From: an uncultured Phycisphaerae bacterium
GTDB lineage: Bacteria > Planctomycetota > Phycisphaerae > Sedimentisphaerales > Anaerohalosphaeraceae
Length of the DNA: 11,198 nt
NCBI GenBank assembly: GCA_937995495.1
Contig: CALKKA010000001.1
Location: forward strand, 1-11,198
Direction of reading: 5' to 3'
Positions 1-7,378 of this stretch are shown piece after piece. Position 1 is the first letter of the stretch. The number at the start of each line of letters is the position of its first letter. The position numbers and the translations under genes were made by a program. The notes below the pieces were generated by a model. The model saw only the letters and a program-made list of their open reading frames with translations, was not told where the DNA came from and did not search any database.

Positions 1-996
1 CTTATGACTGATAATCATATAGAGCACCACAAAGACAATAAAGACCGTGATCACACCGAGCATCAGAAACAGCATCGTCATCATGGTCTGCTCTTTTTCC
101 ATCGGTGCGATCACACTGCGGCGGTTCTCCTGCCAGCTTTGAACCCGAACATTGGAAAACAATTTTCCGGCAGGCTTGTCAGCGTTTTGTGCGACGAACT
201 CATTCCAAAGGTGACGCACTTTGGTGACGCTCGATTGAATCGGAGCACCGTCAACGAATCTGATATGCAAGGAACTGATACGCTTAATCGGGGAATCCAT
301 GCCGCAGAGAATTTGTGCCTGCTCCAGTGGGATATAGACAACCGCCCCATCGACCTTGACCAGTCCACTATGACTGTCGTCACTGTAATAAAATGACTTC
401 GTGCTGACAAGGTCCAGCGACCGCTGCAGGCCGCCGGCAATATTTAATGGAAAGACGCTAACAACCAGTTCCATCCGCATCGGCTGATCGTGGTATAAAT
501 AGGTCCCGTCCATCTTGCGCCGTCCCAGCGGAATCACATCGATCCCCGTAATACATCCGTCCAGCTGTGGGTCATCGTGAGGGGCGAACGCATTTTCCGG
601 CGTCTTTTTTTGATAGTGCAGTGTCTCGGAAAAATGGGTCGCCTGCGAATGCAGCAGTGGGTCAATGCCATGGATTTCAATCCCGCTGTCCCACTTATAT
701 TGTTTTAGATGGACCAGGCCCACACCCTTGGCCACAGGGGAGACCGCTTTGATATAGGGCTGCTTTTTTAGGACATCCATAAACTCTTCATAATAACCGA
801 ACCCCACTAATGAATCGGATGCAACGATACAGTCGCCGGTGTAATTGTGGTTTTTCTGCTTAAAGTCGCGCAGCAACCCGTTCATCACGGTCATCACTAC
901 CAGCACGATGAATACGCAAAGCGCCACCGCAACGACCGCCAAAATCGAGATCGGTCTCTTAAAAAAATACCGCCATGCCAGTAACCATTTAATCAT
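1..996 (-). CDS. ABC transporter permease, LolC/LolE (FtsX/MacB) type, C-terminus cut by window edge
   Basis: This is the inner-membrane subunit of an ABC machine of the lipoprotein-release/MacB class. The 332 visible residues start with ATG at 996, with AGGA about 8 bases upstream, and remain open to base 1. The N-terminus has the family pattern: a short basic cytoplasmic start (MIKWLLAWRYFFKRP), a first membrane segment at about residues 17-40, then a periplasmic domain of about 260 residues, and a second very hydrophobic segment at about 306-329 where the window ends. In this family two further membrane helices and a short cytoplasmic tail should follow, so roughly 100 or more residues are missing. 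It lies 86 bp downstream of a second permease of the same architecture, suggesting the two form a heterodimer. The ATPase subunit is not in the window. The substrate cannot be read from the sequence; lipoprotein release (LolCDE) is the leading guess, and a MacB-like exporter is the alternative. Confidence 0.85.
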   Translation of the reverse strand, partial: MIKWLLAWRYFFKRPISILAVVAVALCVFIVLVVMTVMNGLLRDFKQKNHNYTGDCIVASDSLVGFGYYEEFMDVLKKQPYIKAVSPVAKGVGLVHLKQYKWDSGIEIHGIDPLLHSQATHFSETLHYQKKTPENAFAPHDDPQLDGCITGIDVIPLGRRKMDGTYLYHDQPMRMELVVSVFPLNIAGGLQRSLDLVSTKSFYYSDDSHSGLVKVDGAVVYIPLEQAQILCGMDSPIKRISSLHIRFVDGAPIQSSVTKVRHLWNEFVAQNADKPAGKLFSNVRVQSWQENRRSVIAPMEKEQTMMTMLFLMLGVITVFIVFVVLYMIISHK

Positions 997-1047
997 GCAG
1001 CTATCCTAATACTCGATGCTCTTCTCGGGACTATCTGTTCTTCGCAT

Positions 1048-1079
1048 ATTCCTATATTCATACATTCATCTATTCCTGT
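1048..1079. repeat. four imperfect tandem octamers (ATTC at 8-base period)
   Basis: Within the 86-bp spacer between the two permease genes, ATTC occurs at 1048, 1056, 1064 and 1072, exactly 8 bases apart. The octamers are ATTCCTAT, ATTCATAC, ATTCATCT and ATTCCTGT. On the coding (minus) strand these read as GAAT-ending octamers, two of them with AGGAAT. The spacer has no open frame. The array could be a short slipped-strand repeat or a protein-binding array; its function is unknown. Confidence 0.5.
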
Positions 1080-1082
1080 TTA

Positions 1083-2432
1083 TTATTCGTATTGCAGGGT
1101 CTCTACCGGTTTTACGCGCGCCGCGGCAACCGCTGGAATCAACGAACCCACCGCCGCGGCAATAATGCCGGCTCCTGTGATCCACAGCACTGAACCCCAG
1201 TGCATTGTGTTGGGGATCTGAGTAAACATGTAGGTGCTGGCCTTCCAGAGTTTGAGCCCGAACACCGAGGCGATCCCCTGTTCAATCGCATTAATGTTTT
1301 CGATGATCAGCCAGCCGAGCCCAATCCCTGCCACCGCACCGACCATCCCAACCACCGTACCGAACAGGACAAATAACCCAGCGACTGATGCACTGGACAC
1401 GCCACAGCTTTTGAGGACGCCAATATCCTTGCGTCGGGTCATCACGATCAGATAGAAAATACAAAAGACTAACAGAATAATCCCAACACTCACCAAGCCA
1501 AAGATAAACAGCAGGACATTCATTTGTTTTCTGTATTCAGCGATAAGTTGAGCCTGCAGCTGTTTAGCCGAAGTAATCGAAGCAAAGGCATACCAGTCAA
1601 ATCGACCCTCGGCAAAACTGTGCCAAACGCCACGAACAACGCCCGCGGCGATTTCTACGTCCGTGCCGGGAGTAAGCCGAATGTGGATGAGATTGGCAGC
1701 GCTTTGACTCTCGGGGTAGAGCGCCTTTGACACTGTTTCGATCGGCAGCATAACAAACGACTGATCAAACTCATGGACGCCCGTCATGGCGACATCCGCC
1801 AAATGAAACTTAATGACTTTACGCGAAAATCGAGGTTGTGAGCCGTTCGCATTCGAGCTATGCTGCACCAGTGATCCCGTCGTCAGTGCCATCCGCTGAC
1901 CCAGCATTGCTTTGACGGCATCCATATCATACGCATCCGTTGTTTCATCTGGCTGTGCCAACACACCTATGCCCACGATCCCACCCACTGCATCGGGAGC
2001 ATCCGGAACTGTAAAGCCCACTTGGTCGGCCGGTTTTTCTTTTTGGAACAGCAATGCATCATGCAGCGGCGTGACAGCCAGCCGTCGCGGCAGTTCGATC
2101 CCCCAGATGCGAGCCGTTTTCACTTTGCCGGGAGCAGACAGCAGTAATCCCTGACTGCTGAGTATCGCCGTTGCCGACTCGACGGCATCAGTCTCGCACA
2201 ATGAATCAATGAACGTGTCGTATTCGGTGATGGTTCGACCCGACGGGACCTCCAGAATGACATCTCCCAAATGCCGGCTGACACTGCTTTCGACCGCCTC
2301 GATAAAACCGGTAAACAGACTGTCCGTCGCAATCAACAGGGCACAACTCAGCGCCACCGCCGCCATACTCAACAAGACGATCCGGCGATGCTGCAGGTAA
2401 CGAAAGCATAACAGTACGCTGATTTGTTTCAC
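1083..2432 (-). CDS. ABC transporter permease, LolC/LolE (FtsX/MacB) type, complete
   Basis: This is a complete permease subunit of 449 residues with the four-helix MacB/LolC topology. Helix 1 is at about residues 18-40, followed by a periplasmic domain (about 45-300). Helices 2-4 lie at about 304-330, 350-378 and 415-437. The loop after helix 2 (MTRRKDIGVLKSCGVS, about 331-346) is the cytoplasmic coupling-helix signature of FtsX-like permeases, and the end PAVAAARVKPVETLQYE is the classic C-terminal motif. I place the start at GTG 2432 (VKQISVLLCFRYLQ), which puts the basic residues just before helix 1; a GAGAAGG stretch lies about 11 bases upstream. The open frame extends to ATG 2555, but that would add a non-hydrophobic Cys/Arg-rich extension and overlap lysS, so I reject it. 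It sits between lysS and the second permease, and probably pairs with the latter. Substrate unknown. Confidence 0.88.
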   Translation of the reverse strand: MKQISVLLCFRYLQHRRIVLLSMAAVALSCALLIATDSLFTGFIEAVESSVSRHLGDVILEVPSGRTITEYDTFIDSLCETDAVESATAILSSQGLLLSAPGKVKTARIWGIELPRRLAVTPLHDALLFQKEKPADQVGFTVPDAPDAVGGIVGIGVLAQPDETTDAYDMDAVKAMLGQRMALTTGSLVQHSSNANGSQPRFSRKVIKFHLADVAMTGVHEFDQSFVMLPIETVSKALYPESQSAANLIHIRLTPGTDVEIAAGVVRGVWHSFAEGRFDWYAFASITSAKQLQAQLIAEYRKQMNVLLFIFGLVSVGIILLVFCIFYLIVMTRRKDIGVLKSCGVSSASVAGLFVLFGTVVGMVGAVAGIGLGWLIIENINAIEQGIASVFGLKLWKASTYMFTQIPNTMHWGSVLWITGAGIIAAAVGSLIPAVAAARVKPVETLQYE

Positions 2433-2487
2433 GGCTAAAGCTACCTTCTCATTAAGATTTATGCTGAATGTTTCCCCAGCCAAATAA

Positions 2488-3957
2488 TTATTCGCCGTCT
2501 TCTGCCTTAGCCGGTTTTGGCGACAGCGGTTTGAGCAATGGGAACAACACCACATCCCGGATACTGGTGGCGTTTGTCAGCAACATGACCAGCCGATCAA
2601 TACCGACACCCAGGCCGCCCGCCGGCGGCATGCCGTATTTCAGGGCATTGACAAAATCATCATCCATCTTAGCCATTGTTTCCTCATCCGAAAGTCCGCG
2701 AAGCTGGCCTTGGAAGTTGACCTCTTGGACATCGGGGTCGTTCAGCTCGGTATAGGCGTTGGCCAACTCCATTTTTCCGATGAACAGCTCGAACCGTTCT
2801 GCATAGCGGGGATCGGCCTTGCTCTGCTTTGTCAACGGGCAGAGTGCTGCGGGATAATCAATTACGAAAGTCGGATTGATCAGATACTCCTCGACCGTCG
2901 CCTCGAAGACCTCATTAATCACAACCGCGTCGTCCATATCAACCTCATGGATCCCCAACTCTTTCGCCTTGGTTCGTACCGCGGGCAGGTCGTCAATATC
3001 GCAACCGGCGTGTTCCTTTAACAGATCGGCGTATTTAGCCCGCTGCCATGGCCGGGTATAATCAATTTCCATCTCGCCGAAGGGGAGTTTCGGACCTTCG
3101 CAATGATCTTCGATCAACATGCAGGTCATCTCTTCAGTCATATCCATCATCACATTATAATCCGCATACGCCTGATAGAGTTCCATCATCGTAAATTCCG
3201 GATTGTGACGCGTACTGAGGCCTTCGTTGCGGAAATTGCGGTTGATCTCAAACACTTTTTCCATGCCGCCAACCAACAGCCGCTTCAGGAACAACTCCGG
3301 TGCGATTCGCATAAACAAATCAAGGTCAAGGGAGTTGTGATGTGTCTTAAACGGCTTGGCCGCGGCACCGCCGGCCAGTGTTTGCATCATCGGGGTTTCC
3401 ACTTCAAGGAAACCCTTATGATTCAGGAAGCGTCGTATGGACGAAACCATGTCGCTGCGTGTCTTAAAACGCTGCATCACCTCAGGATTGGCCCACAGAT
3501 CGACATATCGCATACGGTATCGCGAATCCACATCCGACAGACCGTGAAACTTCTCTGGCGGGGGAAGCAACGACTTGCTAAGCAGTGTCACTTCTTCTGC
3601 CCAGATCGTGATCTCACCGGTGCGGGTCCTTCCCACTTGACCACCGGCGCCGACGATATCGCCCAGATCAAGCAGCTTCAACAGCGGCCACTGCTCAGCG
3701 AGCAGCTTTTTGCTCAGACCCAGCTGGATCGTGCCGCTTGAATCCCGCAGCGTAATAAAGATCAGCTTTCCAATATCCCTCAAGAGCACAATGCGGCCGG
3801 CAGCGCAAGCCCTCTGTCCCTCTTTATCATCGATATAACCGGACTTGATCTCTTCGGCAAAAACAGCCCCTTCAAAGCGACCTCCATAGGGATCAACCCC
3901 CATTTCACACGCCTTTTTCAGTTTCTCTCGCCGCTGTTGCTCAAACTTATCCGCCAC
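2488..3957 (-). CDS. lysS: lysyl-tRNA synthetase, class II
   Basis: Cytoplasmic enzyme that charges tRNA-Lys using ATP and lysine. It has 489 residues, a normal length for bacterial LysRS. An N-terminal OB-fold anticodon-binding domain occupies about residues 50-125 (AGRIVLLRDIGKLIFITLRD). The class II catalytic core follows, with motif 1 near 182-192 (GFLEVETPMMQ), motif 2 at about 236-267 (FEINRNFRNEG then HNPEFTMMELYQAYADY), and motif 3 at about 445-460 (GGLGVGIDRLVMLL). All core residues I can check are present, so it should be active. The start codon is GTG, not ATG, and is supported by an AAAGGAAG ribosome-binding site about 6-8 bases upstream. It begins only 20 bases after the S41 peptidase stop, so it is almost certainly co-transcribed and possibly translationally coupled. 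A permease gene follows 55 bp downstream. Confidence 0.97.
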   Translation of the reverse strand: MADKFEQQRREKLKKACEMGVDPYGGRFEGAVFAEEIKSGYIDDKEGQRACAAGRIVLLRDIGKLIFITLRDSSGTIQLGLSKKLLAEQWPLLKLLDLGDIVGAGGQVGRTRTGEITIWAEEVTLLSKSLLPPPEKFHGLSDVDSRYRMRYVDLWANPEVMQRFKTRSDMVSSIRRFLNHKGFLEVETPMMQTLAGGAAAKPFKTHHNSLDLDLFMRIAPELFLKRLLVGGMEKVFEINRNFRNEGLSTRHNPEFTMMELYQAYADYNVMMDMTEEMTCMLIEDHCEGPKLPFGEMEIDYTRPWQRAKYADLLKEHAGCDIDDLPAVRTKAKELGIHEVDMDDAVVINEVFEATVEEYLINPTFVIDYPAALCPLTKQSKADPRYAERFELFIGKMELANAYTELNDPDVQEVNFQGQLRGLSDEETMAKMDDDFVNALKYGMPPAGGLGVGIDRLVMLLTNATSIRDVVLFPLLKPLSPKPAKAEDGE

Positions 3958-3977
3958 TCTCGTCTTCCTTTCCGAAC

Positions 3978-6254
3978 TTATCGTTCGTCGTCATTTACTG
4001 ATTCGGCAACTGTGTTTTCCGGGTCAATCGAATCCAAGTCCAATTCAATTCCCTGAGCCGTTAGCTTGCTCTGTAGAACCAGCAAACCAATCGAGAGCTG
4101 TGGATCCGCCTGAAGCGTCTCTCGGATCGCATGCCGTTTCATCGCCCCACCGTTGGCTTCATGATCTGTGCGGGCCAGCACATCGTTGTTCCGCTGAATA
4201 TCAACCATTTCTTTTATTTCATTGGTCCGCAACTCAACTTCCACATCGGGTGCAATCCCCCAATCTTTGCGCCCTTCTTTTATGACTTGATAGCGGTTTT
4301 GGACACGCTGGTTACTGGGTAAATGATAATAGGCGATCGTATATTTAAGTTGTGAGCCATCCCCGGTGTAGGGTGTCACGACTTGCACACTTCCCTTACC
4401 GTAACTGCGTTGCCCGACAAGCGTAGCGCGTCGGTGTTTGGGATCCTGCAGGGCACCGGCAACAATCTCCGAAGCGCTGGCGCTGGAACCGTTAATTAAA
4501 ACAACCATCGGATAGTCTGGATGTGTGCCACTGCGATGGGCGATCTCATAGGTCTCAAGCCCCTGTCTGGGCTTACTCGTCACGATCAGCCCCTCTTTGA
4601 CAAACAAGTCGACCACATCGGCCGAGGCCTGCAGGTAACCGCCGCTGTTAAACCGTAGATCCAGAATGAGGCCATTGAGACCGGCTTTTTCCAGCTTGCG
4701 AAGCGACTCATCCAAATCGGGACCGGAGTTTTCTGTAAATGCCGTCAGGCGGATGTAGCCAATCCGGTTCTCAATATCAATCAGATCATTCCACTCGCCA
4801 CCGGCGTCACGGGTCCAACCCCGTAGGGGCTGTACAACAATTTTGTCCCGCCGAATCACAACCTCAGTGGTCTCGCCGGTAGATGGTCGGCGAATGGTCA
4901 GTGACACTTTCGTCCCCTTGGGTCCAGTGATTTTACTGACCGCACACCGGATTGACATATCCTCTGTCGGCTCACCGTCGACAGCGACAATTTCATCATC
5001 CGCATCCAACCCCGACTTATACGCTGGAGTATCCGGCAATAAACTGACAACTTTCAGGATGCCGGTACTTTTAGAGATCTCAACACCAATGCCGGTAAAC
5101 TGCTGGGTCATGCTCTTCTCGAAATCTTTTACATTCCAGGGCCACACCAGACTGGTAAATGGATCCAGTGAAGCCAGGGCGGCCTCGGCAAAGTGCGCGA
5201 TCACAACCGTTTCAGGCAGCTTCAGCGTGATCGCATTCAGCGCCAGCACACCTTCGAAGACCCTGAGAACAGATTCGGGTTTTTTCTGCGTATTCTGTGT
5301 CAACTGGTCGTCTTCAGGCTGAAGCGTTTCCAGTCCTAGATTCCATTCAGACAGTTGCTCTTTCGTGGCCGACCACGCCAGGGACTCCTGTGTATTTTCA
5401 AGCACCCTTGCCAGTAAACGGCACCGCTTCAGTGCATCTGTGATCATCTGTTGATAATCGACTTCGTGAACATAATTGCCGCCGAGCAGTTGCAAAGCTC
5501 GCAAAAACATCTCCGGCTCAATCCCTTGATAGCGCTCGGTCGCTGTTTCGCCGCAAGTGCTGTCTTTGAGTCCCAGTTCGATCGCAGACAATTCGATCAG
5601 CTCTTCGGCCTTGTCTTGGTACGCATCATCATCTTCAAAGATCGCGGTCAGCCAGTAATAGCAATGGGCGTAAGCATCCATCCATTTCCCCTGCTGCTCA
5701 TCGGCGTCCGCGTTAACTTTCATCTGTGTCAGTGCATCCAGAACAAATGGATCATCGAGGATCGCCGCCTTTTCGTCCCCAACAGCATATTCACGCGTCC
5801 GGATGACAGCCACCATCGTGTCATCGATATCATTAACATCCAGAACATCCGGTGTTTCGGTTTCGGCGATTCGTTCTTTGATCTTTTCAAGCTCGTCCAG
5901 CTGCTCCTGATAAGCGGCCTGCCGCTTTTGGTCACGCTGCTCTTCGATCTGAAAATAACGGTCAATCAGAATTCGCATCTGGCCCGCTGACGGGTGATCG
6001 GGCATTTGCTGGAGAATTTCTCTCGCCTGCTCAAAATCACCCTGACAGATACTGTCTGCAACGGGTTGAAGATCTGATCCGTCCTCAAGTGATAAAGCTT
6101 CCTGGGCTATCGTAACAGTTGCGGGGGGGGAGTCCTGACTGCTTTGTTTCGGGTTGCAAGAACTGCCTGTCAAGGCAATCAACCCCAGCACAATGATACT
6201 TATCCAGAAGAATGATTTCCGCATATCGAGTCCCATAAACTGTTGGCCCGCCAT
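3978..6254 (-). CDS. S41 family C-terminal processing peptidase (PDZ + protease), probably membrane-anchored
   Basis: This is a Tsp/CtpA-type serine protease that would act in the periplasm. It has 758 residues from ATG 6254 (AGGA 9 bases upstream). A second possible start at 6224 gives MRKSFFWISIIVLGLIALTG, a cleaner signal sequence ending near Cys33. The lipobox GSSC is imperfect, so lipoprotein anchoring is possible but unproven. A charged, probably coiled-coil stretch (about 104-133) and a helical region up to about 375 precede a PDZ domain (about 385-470; FTGIGVEI, then PDTPAYKSGLDADDEIVAVDG). The S41 catalytic core spans about 495-675. By alignment with E. coli Tsp, the catalytic pair is Ser593 (middle serine of SASASE) and Lys620 (SYGKGSVQ), with Gln624 as third residue. 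The long N-terminal region is not a domain I recognise. It follows fba by 92 bp and lysS starts 20 bp after it. An eight-C run near the N-terminus is noted separately. Confidence 0.93.
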   Translation of the reverse strand: MAGQQFMGLDMRKSFFWISIIVLGLIALTGSSCNPKQSSQDSPPATVTIAQEALSLEDGSDLQPVADSICQGDFEQAREILQQMPDHPSAGQMRILIDRYFQIEEQRDQKRQAAYQEQLDELEKIKERIAETETPDVLDVNDIDDTMVAVIRTREYAVGDEKAAILDDPFVLDALTQMKVNADADEQQGKWMDAYAHCYYWLTAIFEDDDAYQDKAEELIELSAIELGLKDSTCGETATERYQGIEPEMFLRALQLLGGNYVHEVDYQQMITDALKRCRLLARVLENTQESLAWSATKEQLSEWNLGLETLQPEDDQLTQNTQKKPESVLRVFEGVLALNAITLKLPETVVIAHFAEAALASLDPFTSLVWPWNVKDFEKSMTQQFTGIGVEISKSTGILKVVSLLPDTPAYKSGLDADDEIVAVDGEPTEDMSIRCAVSKITGPKGTKVSLTIRRPSTGETTEVVIRRDKIVVQPLRGWTRDAGGEWNDLIDIENRIGYIRLTAFTENSGPDLDESLRKLEKAGLNGLILDLRFNSGGYLQASADVVDLFVKEGLIVTSKPRQGLETYEIAHRSGTHPDYPMVVLINGSSASASEIVAGALQDPKHRRATLVGQRSYGKGSVQVVTPYTGDGSQLKYTIAYYHLPSNQRVQNRYQVIKEGRKDWGIAPDVEVELRTNEIKEMVDIQRNNDVLARTDHEANGGAMKRHAIRETLQADPQLSIGLLVLQSKLTAQGIELDLDSIDPENTVAESVNDDER

Positions 6255-6281
6255 AGTGTCTTGTCCTATAAATCAGAATAT

Positions 6282-6311
6282 GGCAGGACGGAAAAACCGC
6301 CCTGCCTTTTT
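6282..6311. terminator. strong GC hairpin between fba and the S41 gene
   Basis: A 10-bp stem (6282-6291 with 6297-6306) encloses a five-base loop. Read as minus-strand RNA, the direction of the genes, every position pairs, with one G-U; read as plus-strand RNA there is one A-C mismatch. T's follow the stem directly at 6307-6311 on the plus strand, so the textbook terminator shape faces against the genes. On the minus strand it is followed only by AU-rich sequence without a U run, and the S41 start lies 28 bases beyond. It may be a partial terminator, a 3' stabiliser of the fba message, or a processing site. Confidence 0.5.
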
Positions 6312-6346
6312 GCATTCGTTAACTCAAATCAATCGTCTGTTCAGTC

Positions 6347-7297
6347 TTACAGACACTCTGCCGCTTTACCGGCACAGCCAAGCACATGCAGTTTCCGCTT
6401 GACCATGTCCTTGATCGCTTCGCGGCCTGGGCCGAGATATTTGCGCGGGTCGAACTCCGCAGGTGTCTCGGCGTAGACCTGACGAATCTTAGCCGTCAAA
6501 GCCATTCGCAGATCGGTGTCGATATTGACCTTGCAAACCGCCATCTTAACCGCTTCAGAGATCGCGCTCTCGGGCACACCAACCGCATCGGGCATATCGC
6601 CGCCGTACTTGTTGATGAGTTCTTTAAATTCGGCGGGCACACTGCTGGAACCGTGCATGACGAGCGGGAATCCGGGGATCTTCGCCTGAATTTTTTCCAC
6701 AACATCAAAGGCCAGTTTTGGCTCACTCTTAAACTTATAAGCACCATGACTGGTGCCGATTGCAACCGCCAACGAATCGACCCCCGTCTTTTCCACAAAC
6801 TCAACCGCTTCATCCGGATCGGTCAAGTGGCTCATAATCTCATCGTGGCTGACGCCGACAACATCTTCTTCGATCCCGCCCAACTTACCGAGTTCCGCTT
6901 CAACCACCACACCGTGGTCGTGTGCGTAATCAACAACCTGCTTAGTGATCTTGATATTATCCTCAAACGAGTGATGTGAACCGTCGATCATCACTGAGGT
7001 GAACCCATCATCGACACACTGCTTGCAGGTCTCAAACGTGTCACCGTGGTCCAAGTGCATACAGATGGGGAGATCCGGGTTTTCTTCAACGGCGACATCG
7101 ATAATCGCCTTGAGGTAACTCATGCTGGCATAGGAACGAGCGCCACGAGAAATCTGCAGGATCAACGGCGACTTCTCTTCGGCAACCGCAGCAATGATGC
7201 CCTGCGTTATCTCCATATTGTTCACATTAAAAGCACCCACGGCGTATCCATTTTTATACGCCATCTCAAACATTTTTTTGGTATCTACCAAAGCCAT
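6347..7297 (-). CDS. fba: class II fructose-1,6-bisphosphate aldolase
   Basis: Cytoplasmic zinc-dependent aldolase that interconverts fructose-1,6-bisphosphate with glyceraldehyde-3-phosphate and dihydroxyacetone phosphate in glycolysis/gluconeogenesis. It has 316 residues, the normal length for the shorter class IIB group. Family signatures are intact: HLDHGD at 81-86, with Asp83 as the catalytic acid/base and His84 a zinc ligand; VVEAELGKLGG with Glu135; GTSHGAYKF with His184; and VMHGSSSVP with His215. KVNIDTDLRMA near 256-266 is the C-terminal phosphate-binding signature. Start is ATG 7297 with AGGAG six bases upstream, a strong site consistent with high expression. It lies 81 bp after lptD and 92 bp before the S41 gene. 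A tagatose-bisphosphate or other ketose-bisphosphate aldolase cannot be excluded from motifs alone, but fructose-bisphosphate is by far the more usual substrate. Confidence 0.95.
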   Translation of the reverse strand: MALVDTKKMFEMAYKNGYAVGAFNVNNMEITQGIIAAVAEEKSPLILQISRGARSYASMSYLKAIIDVAVEENPDLPICMHLDHGDTFETCKQCVDDGFTSVMIDGSHHSFEDNIKITKQVVDYAHDHGVVVEAELGKLGGIEEDVVGVSHDEIMSHLTDPDEAVEFVEKTGVDSLAVAIGTSHGAYKFKSEPKLAFDVVEKIQAKIPGFPLVMHGSSSVPAEFKELINKYGGDMPDAVGVPESAISEAVKMAVCKVNIDTDLRMALTAKIRQVYAETPAEFDPRKYLGPGREAIKDMVKRKLHVLGCAGKAAECL

Positions 7298-7378
7298 AAC
7301 ATTCTCCTAATACATAAAATTAAGGTTTCTCTTTTATTCAGTCTATTGCCAATCGTTCAAAAACGAGTAATGCCAGTA

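Noticed and set aside
2433..2555. Upstream extension of the complete permease to ATG 2555
   Set aside because: The extra 41 residues are Cys/Arg-rich, overlap the lysS coding end, and are not part of the permease fold; GTG 2432 gives a normal N-terminus.
3103..3741. Plus-strand open frame of 212 residues antisense to lysS
   Set aside because: It lies wholly inside lysS, which has all class II synthetase motifs; the antisense product is His/Gln-rich and unlike any family.
6386..6979. Plus-strand open frame of 197 residues antisense to fba
   Set aside because: It is a shadow of a highly conserved aldolase gene and has no supporting start signal.
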